From positions 1 to 64,000 of the forward strand of contig NZ_VJZP01000015.1 in assembly GCF_007097265.1 (NCBI RefSeq): a stretch of DNA of 64,000 nt. The letters are read 5' to 3'. Below, one piece after another: positions 44,701 to 54,497 of this stretch (the first letter of the stretch is position 1; each line of letters opens with the position of its first letter). The translations under genes and the position numbers were made by a program. Origin of the DNA: Flavobacterium gawalongense. Its GTDB lineage: Bacteria; Bacteroidota; Bacteroidia; Flavobacteriales; Flavobacteriaceae. Under the pieces are notes generated by a model. That model was not told where the DNA came from. It ran no database searches and saw nothing but the letters and a program-made list of their open reading frames with translations.

Positions 44701-46146
44701 TACGGAACCAAAGGAACTTTGAATGGAAGTGTCGAACATAATAATTTTTCTGATTGGAAATTAGATTTAACTATTAATTCGAAAAGACTTTTAGCTTTAG
44801 ATACAAAAGACAGTGACGATGCCGCTTATTATGGTACCGCTTTTATTGATGGTACCGCAACGATAAAAGGACCGACAAATTCTTTATTTATTAAAGTTGA
44901 TGCGAAATCAGAAAAAGGAACTGCTATAAAAATCCCAATTAATAATGCTGAAAGTGTAAGTGATAATAAATTTATTCATTTTGTGACCGTTAAAGAGAAG
45001 TATAATATCGAAAAAGGTATTTTTGAGAATACCAGAAATTATAATGGGCTTGAATTAGAGTTTGATTTTGATATTACACCAAATGCTGAAGTGGAAGTTA
45101 TTTTAGATAGAAATACGGGGCACGGAATGAAAGGGAAAGGTTTCGGATCCTTATTATTTAAGATAAACACATTAGGCAAGTTCAATATGTGGGGCGATTT
45201 TCAGGCTTATGAAGGAACCTATAACTTTAAATACGGGGGATTTATTGATAAAAAGTTTGCTGTAAAAAAAGGAGGTTCAATTTCTTGGGAAGGGAATCCT
45301 ATGAAAGCGCAATTAAACTTGGAGGCTGTCTATAAAACTACTGCAAATCCTGCGGTATTATTAGAAAATTCTTCCTTTAACACTAAAGTTCCTGTTGAAG
45401 TAATTATAGGTCTTCGTGGCGATTTAACAAGTCCTGAGCCTGATTTTAACATAGAATTTCCAACGGTTAGTAATGTTTTGAAATCAGAAATTCAATACAA
45501 GTTAAATGATAAGGATGTTAGGCAAACCCAGGCATTGTATTTATTGTCATCTGGTGGCTTTTTAAGTCCTGAAGGAGTAAATCAATCTGATTTTTCGGCA
45601 AGTTTATTTGAAACGGCAACAAGCTTATTAGGGGGGATAATTCAAACGGATAATGAAAAATTCAAAGTAGGGATTAATTTTGTTTCTGCAGATAAAAGAA
45701 TAGGAAGAGAAACTGACGGAAGATTTGTGGCGACTATTTCATCAAAGATTAATGAAAGGATTACAATTAATGGTAAAGTTGGGGTTCCTTTTGGAGGAAT
45801 AAATGAATCCGCAATTGTAGGCGATTTAGAGGTGCTTTATAGAGTTAATGAAGATGGAACCATGAATTTACGTCTTTTTAATAAAGAAAACGATATTAAT
45901 TACATCGGTCAGGGAATAGGATATACGCAAGGTTTAGGGGTTTCTTATGAAGTAGATTTTGATACTTTTAAAGAACTGGTAAATAAAATATTTAAAAAAC
46001 ATAAACTCGAAATTCAGACTGAATCAGCAGCAGAAGATCAAGATTCTAATTTATCTCCGGATTATATTAATTTTTTGAAATCTAAAAAAACAACTAAAAA
46101 AAAACAAAAAGCAAATCAGGAAGCTGTAATTCCTAAAGAGGATTAA
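41716..46146 (+). CDS. tamB: TamB-like translocation/assembly protein (DUF490)
   Basis: A protein of at least 1476 residues, a long beta-helical envelope protein that bridges inner and outer membrane; TamB/AsmA-like proteins carry phospholipids to the outer membrane. The C-terminal third has the DUF490 core (MWGDFQAYEGTYNFKYGG, KKGGSISWEGNPMKAQLNLE, LLSSGGFLSPEG). The start is uncertain: the first standard start in frame is TTG at 41716, but reading continues open upstream to 41653 and encodes KKFKKIVFRSLLGLILLLLV, the expected anchor, with no ATG, GTG or TTG. The true start is probably ATA (41653) or ATC (41659). Confidence 0.85.
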   Translation: MVLGIALSTPYVQTKIAQYFVRSINKDFGTHIAIDGVSVSVFGGVKFKKVLISDHHKDTLIYADRIKTTILEGKKMLDGDLIFDDLDLHGLLFNLRTYKNEKESNLDKFIIAFETGKPSTKKFLLKANKLQIYDGHFILTDDNRENPKDLDFTKLNASVTDFLIFGPDVTTNINKMSFLDFRGLYVKNLSSKFSYSKKNIKLEKLDLLTKESTLNGTVVLNYKIEDFSNFTDKVQFDIKLNSASIASNDIRYFYKELGKNQHFYTKTSIKGTLNDLEFKNLELVDDRKTQINGDINFKNLFAKKGQKFSMYAKFDKLTSSYENLIVILPNILGNKLPTSLKKLGRFSASGTSSVSTTAVEADFSMITALGKVTSNLEIQNIDVIDKASYIGNVVLENFDVGTLFERKELGRVTLNIDVDGKGFKQKYLDTAIKGDISKIDYNNYTYTNVVVNGTFKLPNYKGQVSINDPNLSMTFDGLLDLSKKDSRYDFHINVENADLSKLKLVKDSVSVFKGDVVVQASGNTIENFQGNVYINKTSYQNVKGTYNFDDFAISSTFDQNRIRTITVNSPDIVQGEIVGKYEFSQLKNIITNSLGSLYTNYKPTKVKKGQFLKFDFTIYNKIIEIFYPQISIGSNTIVKGSINSDNQEFKLNFNSPKIIASDNTFDNIRISVDNKNPLYNAYIELDSIKTKYYKVRDFSLINVTMKDTLYFRSEFKGGANGEDYYNLNLYHTINAANKNVVGISKSEVKFKDYLWFLNAKETPDNQIVFDKAFKNFNIDNIILSHEDQEISLMGDLKDTSYKDLKLSFKDVDLNKITPDNDKFVFKGNINGEVNYKQDKNVYQPTSSIVIDHLNVNNTDLGILNFNIEGDENFRKFTINSNIENENLESFNANGSFEIVNKETILDLKLKFEKFNLGTLSSLGGEVLSNIRGSVSGNSVIQGNLKKPEINGRLFVDNAGVTVPYLNVDYELKDKTIIDLADEKFLFRNNILTDTKYGTKGTLNGSVEHNNFSDWKLDLTINSKRLLALDTKDSDDAAYYGTAFIDGTATIKGPTNSLFIKVDAKSEKGTAIKIPINNAESVSDNKFIHFVTVKEKYNIEKGIFENTRNYNGLELEFDFDITPNAEVEVILDRNTGHGMKGKGFGSLLFKINTLGKFNMWGDFQAYEGTYNFKYGGFIDKKFAVKKGGSISWEGNPMKAQLNLEAVYKTTANPAVLLENSSFNTKVPVEVIIGLRGDLTSPEPDFNIEFPTVSNVLKSEIQYKLNDKDVRQTQALYLLSSGGFLSPEGVNQSDFSASLFETATSLLGGIIQTDNEKFKVGINFVSADKRIGRETDGRFVATISSKINERITINGKVGVPFGGINESAIVGDLEVLYRVNEDGTMNLRLFNKENDINYIGQGIGYTQGLGVSYEVDFDTFKELVNKIFKKHKLEIQTESAAEDQDSNLSPDYINFLKSKKTTKKKQKANQEAVIPKED

Positions 46147-46519
46147 TACTTTTTGTCTAATGTTTTAAATGCCTGAATTATAAAGAAGATATATAAGAAC
46201 TACTTTATAAATACTTATATAATTATTTTGTAATTTTCTTGAATAAATTATGATAACGCTTTAACTAAAATATATTATTACTGATAGTTATAGCTACCTA
46301 AAACTAATCCCGATTTTGGGGATAAAAATCTTATTAATTGTTAATTATCAAATAATAATTGATTTTTTTTTAATTTTGTTAAATAAAATAGGTTTTATTT
46401 TGGTTTTTTAAAAACTTATTAACGAAAACGTTTGAATTTAGGGCGCTTTACTAATTTATAAAAAATGCAGCTTTAAAAGTGCTGAATGTTTGCTAATTTT
46501 ACACTTTAATACTTAAATA
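46147..46519. other. 372-base AT-rich spacer before pfkA
   Basis: No reading frame of note. ATCCC-GATTTT-GGGAT near 46308-46324 is a short hairpin that may end tamB transcripts weakly, and GAAAACGTTTG near 46425 contains the palindrome AAACGTTT. TAATTTTA near 46495-46502 is a poor -7 candidate for pfkA. Confidence 0.3.
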
Positions 46520-47506
46520 ATGCCAAAAACAATAAAAAAGGTTGGTGTTCTAACCTCGGGTGGAGATTCACCAGGAATGAATGCAGCAATACGCTCAGTT
46601 GTTCGAACATGTGCTTATCATAATATAGAATGCATAGGAATATACAGAGGGTATCAAGGAATGATTGAAGGTGACTTCAAAGAAATGGGCCCTCGTAGTG
46701 TAAACAACATTGTAAATAAAGGAGGGACGATTTTAAAATCGGCTCGTTCTACAGAATTCAGAACCCCTGAAGGCAGAAAGAGAGCACATGAACATCTTGT
46801 AAAAGCTGGGATTGATGCCTTAGTTGTAATAGGAGGTGACGGAACCTTTACAGGAGGTTTGATATTTAATAATGAATTTGACTTTCCAGTTATGGGAATT
46901 CCAGGTACTATTGATAATGATATTTTTGGTACAAGCCATACTTTGGGATATGATACCGCATTAAATACTGTAGTAGATGTAATTGATAAAATTAGGGATA
47001 CTGCAAGTTCTCATAACCGTTTATTCTTTGTAGAGGTAATGGGAAGAGATGCCGGTCATATTGCTTTAAATGCAGGAATTGGAGCTGGAGCAGAGGAAAT
47101 TCTAATCCCAGAAGAAGATTTAGGATTGGAAAGATTATTAGAATCATTACAAAAAAGTAAAGCTTCAGGAAAATCATCCAGTATAGTAGTTATCGCAGAA
47201 GGTGATAAAATTGGTAAAAACGTATTCGAATTAAAAGATTATGTTGAAGCTAATTTGCCTGAGTATGATGTGAGAGTTTCTGTTTTGGGTCATATGCAGC
47301 GTGGTGGTTCACCATCATGTTTTGATAGGGTTTTGGCCAGTAGATTAGGAGTGAAAGCTGTAGAATCATTATTGGAAGGGAAATCAAGTTATATGGTTGG
47401 TTTACAAAGTGATAAAGTTACCTTGACGCCATTAGAACAAGCTATAAAAGGAAAAACAGAAATTGATAGAGAGTTATTAAGAGTTTCAGATATAATGTCA
47501 ACATAG
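46520..47506 (+). CDS. pfkA: 6-phosphofructokinase
   Basis: A 328-residue ATP-dependent enzyme that makes fructose 1,6-bisphosphate. Motifs are LTSGGDSPGMNAAIRSVVR (ATP site), IGGDGTFTGG, PGTIDNDIFGTSHTLGYDTA (substrate Asp127-like) and EVMGRDAGHIALNAG. LGHMQRGGSPSCFDRVLA is the C-terminal signature. It is followed after 66 bases by gapA, so the two glycolytic genes are probably co-transcribed. Confidence 0.95.
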   Translation: MPKTIKKVGVLTSGGDSPGMNAAIRSVVRTCAYHNIECIGIYRGYQGMIEGDFKEMGPRSVNNIVNKGGTILKSARSTEFRTPEGRKRAHEHLVKAGIDALVVIGGDGTFTGGLIFNNEFDFPVMGIPGTIDNDIFGTSHTLGYDTALNTVVDVIDKIRDTASSHNRLFFVEVMGRDAGHIALNAGIGAGAEEILIPEEDLGLERLLESLQKSKASGKSSSIVVIAEGDKIGKNVFELKDYVEANLPEYDVRVSVLGHMQRGGSPSCFDRVLASRLGVKAVESLLEGKSSYMVGLQSDKVTLTPLEQAIKGKTEIDRELLRVSDIMST

Positions 47507-47566
47507 AATTGGTTGAAGTTTAAAATTAGACTTTATATAAATAAAATAAATACAAACAAAAATTAA

Positions 47567-48577
<1,011 letters not shown>

Positions 48578-48591
48578 TTCTTTATATTTAC

Positions 48592-48628
48592 AAATCCCGT
48601 TATAGTAATAGTAACGGGATTTTATTTT
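48592..48628 (+). terminator. Terminator of gapA
   Basis: AAATCCCGTTA (48592-48602) and TAACGGGATTT (48612-48622) form a perfect 11-base stem around TAGTAATAG, followed by TATTTTTTG. Confidence 0.85.
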
Positions 48629-48711
48629 TTGTTCACTTTTTTTAATGTAAATTTTATACTGCACACATTTTAAATAAGTATAACATACACAAAACCAAAA
48701 AAACCAAAAAA

Positions 48712-49563
48712 ATGAGATTATTAGTTGATAGTGGTTCTACCAAAGCCGATTGGATTGCGATAGACGATGCCGGAAAAGTATTGTTCACAACACAAACATT
48801 AGGGTTGAATCCAGAAATTTTAGATGGAGACGAAATTATCGAACGTTTAAATGATCGTTTTGATATTTTACAAAATAAAAAAGAAGCCACCCATTTATTT
48901 TTCTATGGTGCTGGTTGTGGAACCGAAAGAATGAAAATTTCACTTTCACAAATTTTTCAAAACTATTTTCCAAATGCAATTATTGTAGTGGAAGAAGATA
49001 CTTATGCAGCTGTATATGCTACAACACCTAAAGGTGAAAAAGCGATTGTTAGTATTTTAGGAACCGGATCTAACTGTAGCTATTTTGATGGAAAAGAATT
49101 GCATCAAAAAGTACAATCATTGGGTTACATAGTTATGGATGATTGTAGCGGTAATGTTTTTGGAAAAGAATTAATCAGAAAGTATTATTTCAATAAAATG
49201 CCAAAAGAATTGGCATTAGAATTTGAAAAAGAGTACGATTTAGATCCAGACTACGTTAAAAGTAAATTATACAAAGAACCAAATCCAAATGCTTATTTAG
49301 CAACATTTGCCAAGTTCTTAATTCAACATAAAGAGACTGAGTTTTGTAGAAAAATAATATTCAAAGGAATGAAATCTTTTGTAAAAAATTATATTAAACA
49401 ATATGATAATTGCAAAGAGGTTCCCGTTCACTTTGTAGGCTCAATTGCATTTTATTTGAAAGAAGAACTGCAAGAGACTTTTGATAAATATGAATTAAGA
49501 TTAGGGAACGTATTGAGAAGACCAATTGATGGACTTATTGCGTATCATATAGCTAATAAATAA
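48712..49563 (+). CDS. BadF/BadG/BcrA/BcrD-type ATPase, probable N-acetylglucosamine kinase
   Basis: A 283-residue sugar-kinase-fold protein. The phosphate 1 motif is LLVDSGSTKADWIAID at the N-terminus, phosphate 2 is IVSILGTGSNCSYFD (near 111-125), and VHFVGSIAFYLKEEL serves as the adenosine region. Homologues act as N-acetylglucosamine kinases in wall recycling. It is followed after 5 bases by mgsA, so both are co-transcribed. It is a candidate for feeding amino-sugars to glycolysis, next to pfkA and gapA. Confidence 0.8.
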   Translation: MRLLVDSGSTKADWIAIDDAGKVLFTTQTLGLNPEILDGDEIIERLNDRFDILQNKKEATHLFFYGAGCGTERMKISLSQIFQNYFPNAIIVVEEDTYAAVYATTPKGEKAIVSILGTGSNCSYFDGKELHQKVQSLGYIVMDDCSGNVFGKELIRKYYFNKMPKELALEFEKEYDLDPDYVKSKLYKEPNPNAYLATFAKFLIQHKETEFCRKIIFKGMKSFVKNYIKQYDNCKEVPVHFVGSIAFYLKEELQETFDKYELRLGNVLRRPIDGLIAYHIANK

Positions 49564-49568
49564 TTTTT

Positions 49569-49943
49569 ATGGAAATTGCAATTATTGCACATGATGGTAA
49601 AAAAGCTGACTTGGTTCAATTTTTGGAAAAAAACAAAGCTATTTTACAAGAAGAAAAAATACAGTTGATTGCAACTGGTACAACTGGGGGCAAAGCTGAA
49701 AATTCGGGTTTCAAAGTAGCTAAAATGCTTTCAGGTCCTTTAGGAGGTGATGCTCAAATTGCAGCCAGAGTTGCGGAAGGTAAAACTCAAATGGTTTTCT
49801 TTTTTAAAGATCCATTGTCAAGCCACCCTCATGAAGCTGATATCAATATGCTTATTCGTGTTTGTGACGTACATAATGTGCCATTGGCTACTAATGAGGC
49901 AACGGCACAATTACTGTTAAATGCTATAGCATTGCAATCATAG
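49569..49943 (+). CDS. mgsA: Methylglyoxal synthase
   Basis: A 124-residue enzyme that converts dihydroxyacetone phosphate to methylglyoxal and phosphate, a bypass when phosphate is limiting. The active-site segments are IIAHDGKKADLVQF, ATGTTGGKAENSGF (phosphate loop), SGPLGGDAQIAARVAEG and FKDPLSSHPHEADINM. It is shorter than the E. coli enzyme (152) but complete. It overlaps the convergent ridA gene by 20 bases at its 3' end. Confidence 0.92.
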   Translation: MEIAIIAHDGKKADLVQFLEKNKAILQEEKIQLIATGTTGGKAENSGFKVAKMLSGPLGGDAQIAARVAEGKTQMVFFFKDPLSSHPHEADINMLIRVCDVHNVPLATNEATAQLLLNAIALQS

Positions 49944-50304
49944 AAATTTCTACATTTACATTTTTTGGCAAACAAGCCACTTGAACCGTTTCACGAGCTG
50001 GAGCGGTTTTTTCGTTAAAATAAGAACCATATATAGTATTTATTTTTCCAAAATCATTCATATCCATTATGAATATTGTAGTTTTTACTACGCTTTCAAA
50101 CGTCATTCCTGCAGCTTCTAAAACTGCTTTCATGTTTTGCATCACTTGTTCGGTTTCGGCTTCAATGGTAGCGGTAACTAATTCTCCAGTTGTTGGGTTT
50201 ATTGCAATTTGACCAGATGTATAAAGCGTGTTTACTTTAAGAACAGCCTGATTGTATGGACCAATTGGTGCAGGAGCATTTTCGGTAAAAATTATCTTTT
50301 TCAT
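49924..50304 (-). CDS. ridA: RidA family reactive imine deaminase
   Basis: A 126-residue member of the Rid/YjgF/YER057c group. Marks are APAPIGPYNQAVLKVNTLYT, TSGQIAINPTTGELV and ETVQVACLPKNVNVEISMIA, where the Arg in the ARETVQVACLPK stretch is the RidA substrate-binding residue. It clears enamine/imine intermediates formed by PLP enzymes such as threonine dehydratase. It lies downstream of lptD with a 148-base spacer and overlaps mgsA tail to tail. Confidence 0.93.
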   Translation of the reverse strand: MKKIIFTENAPAPIGPYNQAVLKVNTLYTSGQIAINPTTGELVTATIEAETEQVMQNMKAVLEAAGMTFESVVKTTIFIMDMNDFGKINTIYGSYFNEKTAPARETVQVACLPKNVNVEISMIAML

Positions 50305-50452
50305 AAAAATGGATGTATTAATTTATTGTTTGAATGGAATAATTATAAAATTATATGTATCAATTTTTTGTTTTAGTCTTCTTAAAATGGGTTCTATTAA
50401 ATAGAATTAAAATTTTGAATATTTAGTTTGTTCAAGACTGGTTAACAGGTAA

Positions 50453-53146
50453 TTATCTATTTGTGCTACTTCGTTTGTCGAATTTTATATCACTTAATAC
50501 ACCAGATTTTATACCAATGAAGAAACCCCAATTGGCATTTGTACCAAATGGTGTCCAATTGAAATCCATTCTCCAACTTAATAAATCTCTTTCGAAACGA
50601 AGTTGGGTGAATGTAACTCCTTTTTGTACAAAATCATAACCTGTTGATACACCTGCTTTCCATTTAGGAGTTATGTCTGCATTAGCAGAAATCATTATGG
50701 AATTTCCAATAATTTTTTTCTCTCTGTTGTTGTTTCCATAAGTGAGGGAATAGGCAAAAGTCATATCCCATGGCAGTTTTGAGCTGAAAAATTCTGAAAT
50801 AACATCTTCACCTTCTCCATTTTCGTCAAATTGACTTTTTCTATTATCGCTTAAATCAGTATTTGTTCCAAATAAATCATCTTCCCTGCCACCATTTCTC
50901 TCACTTTGAACGTTTTTGTCTTTCTTGGTTTTATCTTTTTCTTTGCTCGAAATAGCATAATTTAAAGTCATATTAGCACTTGTCATTCTAAATAAACTTC
51001 CTCCATTATCTATATTGAAAACATTAATTCTGGTGCCTGAATTATCAATAGCATAAGGATCTAAAGTTGCACCAAAATTCACATTCATTTTGTTGGCAAA
51101 AAGTTGAGTTCCTCCACTGACTCTAACGGGTGAAAAAGCAAGAGAAGTTACCCCGTCAGCATTAAGATTATAACTAGTTGAAAGATTTAAATTATTAAGC
51201 AGCATTATTTTTTTTGGTTCAATCTTAGTACTGTCTTTATCAGTGACTTTAGCTTCAAAAGTATTGCTTAAATCAAAACCTAAATTATTTGAGTTTGATA
51301 TACCTGGCGCTCCAAAAATTCCACCTTCAAATCGGGAGTATTGTTTTATCATAGTTCCAGTTGCATCTGAGGCATAGGTATCATAATATTTCTCAAAACT
51401 TGGAGTGTAACCATACGAAACCGATGGACGCATGACGTGTCGAATAGATTTTATTTTTTTATCGGCTCCAAAATTAAATGTCCCGTATATAGTAGTTCCT
51501 AAACTTGATGAAAAAGAGTAGGTTCTAAAAGCATCAAATCCATTTACAGTATTATCGACTACTTTGCTTTGGTCAGCATCATAACTTCTATTAATAGTTT
51601 TTGTGTACCAAACTTCTTTATAATTAAAAGATGATGAAGCACTAAAATATTTGAATAATTTAAAATTTGTACTTAACGGGATAGTGTGTTCAATACCCGT
51701 TTTCGTATCTCTAAACATTTGAGGTTTGAAGAATAAGGAATCGTTGGTTACAATGCTATTTTTACCGCTTAAATTATACTGTAGATTGATATTTTTAAAA
51801 AAACCTTTTTTGACACCATCTTTTCCAACAAAAGGATACAAACGATCCACACTTACTTGCAGTGTCGGTAAAGTCATATTGATTTCCTCGGTTTGTGTGT
51901 TTTGAGAATGTGTTGCAGTCAATGACATTCTAACCTGTGGAACTGAATTGAATGTTTTGCTGTAAGAGATGGATGAGCTTAATGTATTATTAAGATTTGA
52001 ACCTATATTCGCCTGATTTATAGATTGCTTAAAATATTTACTGCTTCCAAGATTTACCGAAGCAGAAAAACTTGAGTTTGGATTCGATTTTGAATCTTTG
52101 GAATGCGACCATTGTATATTGTAAATTTTCTGTTTTGAATAATCAGGATAGCCTCTCTCACTGGTAATTAAATTTTCAAATCGTACATTCAAATTACCAC
52201 GATATTTATAGCGTTCCGCATAACTCGATTCAAAACGCATTCCGTAACTACCATTAGTATAATAATCTCCTAAAACAGTTAAATCATAATTATCGCTAAG
52301 GGCAAAATAATATCCTCCATTTTGTAAAGAAAAACCTCTTGTATTAGAATCATTATAACTAGGTAAAATCAATCCGGAGACGCTAGTCTCTTTACTCATT
52401 GGAAAAAAAGCAAAAGGTAAAGCAACAGGAGTTGGCACATTGGCAATAACCATATAGGTTAAGCCGGTAACTACTTTTTTACCAGGAATAAATTTGACTT
52501 TATTGGTTTGGAAATAATATTCTGGATTATCCACATCTTTTGAAGTCGTGAACTTTGCTTTTTTGAGAAAATAGACTGAATCATTTTCTTTTTTAGTAAC
52601 AGCTGCTTTTATTTTAAATTCTCCTTGATCCGATCTTGAATTCCAAATCAAAGCTTTTTTAGTTTTAAAATTGAAACGAATGGAATCTGGTTCTATGACA
52701 TTGGTACCTTGTTTGAAATTTGGATATTGTGTGTATGCTCCTGTGGAGTCTTTTATTCGACCAGCATAGACTTCGTTTTTTTCATAGTCCATGACTATAA
52801 TCCCTGATTTCAATTCAACATCTTGATAATAAAGTTCTGCTTTATCATATAAGGTGATGAGTTTTTTCTTTTGATCAATTTTGGCATAGTTTTCAGCCGT
52901 GTATTTTACTTTACCGTCAAGAAATGCTTTTTTAGGTTTTACGGTATCCTTTTTTATCGAATCTGTTTCTTTTTTTAAATCTGTAGTTGATTTTTCAGGA
53001 TCCCCAGCAACAGTTTTGGTGTTATCTGTTTGTTTTTTAGTAGGTATAGCTGTTGTTTTTTTTGTTATATCTTGTGAATATAATTTAGCAGATCCTATTG
53101 TTAGGAAAATTGATAAAAAAACGATATTAAATAAGTTTGTATGCAA
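50453..53146 (-). CDS. lptD: LPS-assembly protein LptD-like outer membrane protein
   Basis: An 897-residue protein if the TTG at 53146 is the start. That start gives the signal peptide NLFNIVFLSIFLTIGSAKLY followed by SQD. A promoter match lies between it and the only upstream ATG (53230), making that ATG unlikely. After a low-complexity Lys/Thr region (about 30-80), an OstA-type beta segment (KVKYTAENYAKIDQKKKLIT) precedes a long beta-barrel. It would insert LPS into the outer membrane. The barrel part carries the RYKYRGNLNVRFENL and PVALPFAFFPMSK segments typical of LptD. Divergent from the amidase gene. Confidence 0.87.
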   Translation of the reverse strand: MHTNLFNIVFLSIFLTIGSAKLYSQDITKKTTAIPTKKQTDNTKTVAGDPEKSTTDLKKETDSIKKDTVKPKKAFLDGKVKYTAENYAKIDQKKKLITLYDKAELYYQDVELKSGIIVMDYEKNEVYAGRIKDSTGAYTQYPNFKQGTNVIEPDSIRFNFKTKKALIWNSRSDQGEFKIKAAVTKKENDSVYFLKKAKFTTSKDVDNPEYYFQTNKVKFIPGKKVVTGLTYMVIANVPTPVALPFAFFPMSKETSVSGLILPSYNDSNTRGFSLQNGGYYFALSDNYDLTVLGDYYTNGSYGMRFESSYAERYKYRGNLNVRFENLITSERGYPDYSKQKIYNIQWSHSKDSKSNPNSSFSASVNLGSSKYFKQSINQANIGSNLNNTLSSSISYSKTFNSVPQVRMSLTATHSQNTQTEEINMTLPTLQVSVDRLYPFVGKDGVKKGFFKNINLQYNLSGKNSIVTNDSLFFKPQMFRDTKTGIEHTIPLSTNFKLFKYFSASSSFNYKEVWYTKTINRSYDADQSKVVDNTVNGFDAFRTYSFSSSLGTTIYGTFNFGADKKIKSIRHVMRPSVSYGYTPSFEKYYDTYASDATGTMIKQYSRFEGGIFGAPGISNSNNLGFDLSNTFEAKVTDKDSTKIEPKKIMLLNNLNLSTSYNLNADGVTSLAFSPVRVSGGTQLFANKMNVNFGATLDPYAIDNSGTRINVFNIDNGGSLFRMTSANMTLNYAISSKEKDKTKKDKNVQSERNGGREDDLFGTNTDLSDNRKSQFDENGEGEDVISEFFSSKLPWDMTFAYSLTYGNNNREKKIIGNSIMISANADITPKWKAGVSTGYDFVQKGVTFTQLRFERDLLSWRMDFNWTPFGTNANWGFFIGIKSGVLSDIKFDKRSSTNR

Positions 53147-53166
53147 AGGTTTAAATGCTATTTTTG

Positions 53167-53197
53167 TAAAATTATGGCCTGTTTTTTGAGATGTCAA
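53167..53197 (-). promoter_or_regulatory. Promoter of lptD
   Basis: On the minus strand TTG (53197-53195), 20 bases, then TAATTTTA (53174-53167), which differs from TAnnTTTG at the last base. Transcription would begin near 53160, about 14 bases before the TTG start at 53146, and after the ATG at 53230. Confidence 0.5.
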
Positions 53198-53280
53198 ACT
53201 TACATATAATTTTTTGTCAAAAATAATCAAATAAAGAATTTATAACCTTGGTGTTTTAATTAAAATTAACTTTTAGATTT

Positions 53281-54447
53281 ATGCGTATCATATATAAAAT
53301 AAAAATAATATTCATTCTACTTCTAACGACAGTTTCTTTTACAACGTATAGCCAATCCAATATATTTAGAGTAACCTTAGATGCGGGTCATGGAGCACAT
53401 GATTTTGGTGCCGTATATGAAGGTCGTGTAGAAAAGAATATTGCTTTGGCTGTAGTTTTAAAAGTGGGGAAGATATTAGAGGCTACACCTAAAATTAGTG
53501 TTACATATACGCGAAAAACGGACGTATTTATTGATTTAATTGAAAGGGCAAATATAGCCAATAGATCTGACGCTAATATTTTTGTATCGATTCACTGTAA
53601 TGCAAACAGAAATACTGCAGCTGATGGTACCGAAACTTATGTTATGGGTATGAATAAAGTAGCTTCTAACCTTGAAGCCGCGAAAAAAGAGAACTCTGTA
53701 ATTACTTTGGAAAAAGATTACAAACAAAAATACGAAGGATTCGATCCTAACTCTCCAGAAACGATGATAGGAATGACTTTGATGCAAGAGGAATATTTAG
53801 ACAACAGCATTTCTCTTGCAAGTAAAATTGAAGAAGAGTTTGCTGATTTAGGTAAAAAAATTAGAGGAGGAGGAGTTAAACAAGCCCCTTTTATGGTACT
53901 TCATAAGGCCTATATGCCAAGAGTATTAATAGAAATGGGATTTATTTCTAATTCTATTGAGGGAAATACTTTAAATTCGGAGGAAGGTCAAAATGAAATC
54001 GCTAAAGCCATTGCAGATGCTATTGTAAGTTATAAGAGCGATTATTATGGAAATGGAGAAACTGAGATTTTTGATGAAAAACCATCACAGAAAATTATTG
54101 ATAAGCCAATAAAAGATACTTCATCTCCGGTAAAGCCTAAAGTAAATTTAAATTCTTCGGAAGTTAAAAAAACAATAAAAAACGCAGATAATTCATCGGC
54201 TTTATTCAAAGTGCAACTTTCTGCCAGTGTTAGAAAAGTGGAATTAGCGCCTAAAAATTTTAAAGGATTGAAAAATATTTCTGTAGCATATGATAACAGA
54301 GTCTACAAATACATGTACGGAGAAACTCCGGATTATGATGAGGCAAAAAAGCAATTGCAGGAAGCAAAAGAAAAAGGATATGATTCGGCTTTTTTAATTG
54401 CATTTAAAAATGGAGAAAAAATTAGTATTCAAGAAGCACTTAAATAA
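53281..54447 (+). CDS. N-acetylmuramoyl-L-alanine amidase with C-terminal SPOR-like domain
   Basis: A 388-residue zinc enzyme that cuts the amide between MurNAc and the stem peptide. Residues 1-25 are a signal peptide (ILLLTTVSFTTYSQ). The Amidase_3 domain has zinc ligands in VTLDAGHGAHDFGAVYEGRV (His) and IFVSIHCNANRN (His), with the catalytic Glu in RVLIEMGFISN. A Lys/Pro/Ser-rich linker (255-300) leads to a SPOR-like end (LFKVQLSASVRKVELAPKNF), expected to bind denuded septal glycan. It heads an envelope run with mlaD and the Fe-S genes. Confidence 0.9.
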   Translation: MRIIYKIKIIFILLLTTVSFTTYSQSNIFRVTLDAGHGAHDFGAVYEGRVEKNIALAVVLKVGKILEATPKISVTYTRKTDVFIDLIERANIANRSDANIFVSIHCNANRNTAADGTETYVMGMNKVASNLEAAKKENSVITLEKDYKQKYEGFDPNSPETMIGMTLMQEEYLDNSISLASKIEEEFADLGKKIRGGGVKQAPFMVLHKAYMPRVLIEMGFISNSIEGNTLNSEEGQNEIAKAIADAIVSYKSDYYGNGETEIFDEKPSQKIIDKPIKDTSSPVKPKVNLNSSEVKKTIKNADNSSALFKVQLSASVRKVELAPKNFKGLKNISVAYDNRVYKYMYGETPDYDEAKKQLQEAKEKGYDSAFLIAFKNGEKISIQEALK

Positions 54448-54473
54448 TAATAACAAGTTAAAATATTTTATAT

Positions 54474-54481
54474 TAATTTTG
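54474..54481 (+). promoter_or_regulatory. Promoter -7 element before mlaD
   Basis: TAATTTTG matches TAnnTTTG exactly, 17 bases before the TTG start of mlaD. No TTG is seen at the expected -33 distance. The gene may have its own promoter in addition to reading through from the amidase. Confidence 0.4.
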
Positions 54482-54497
54482 CACAAACATTTATATT

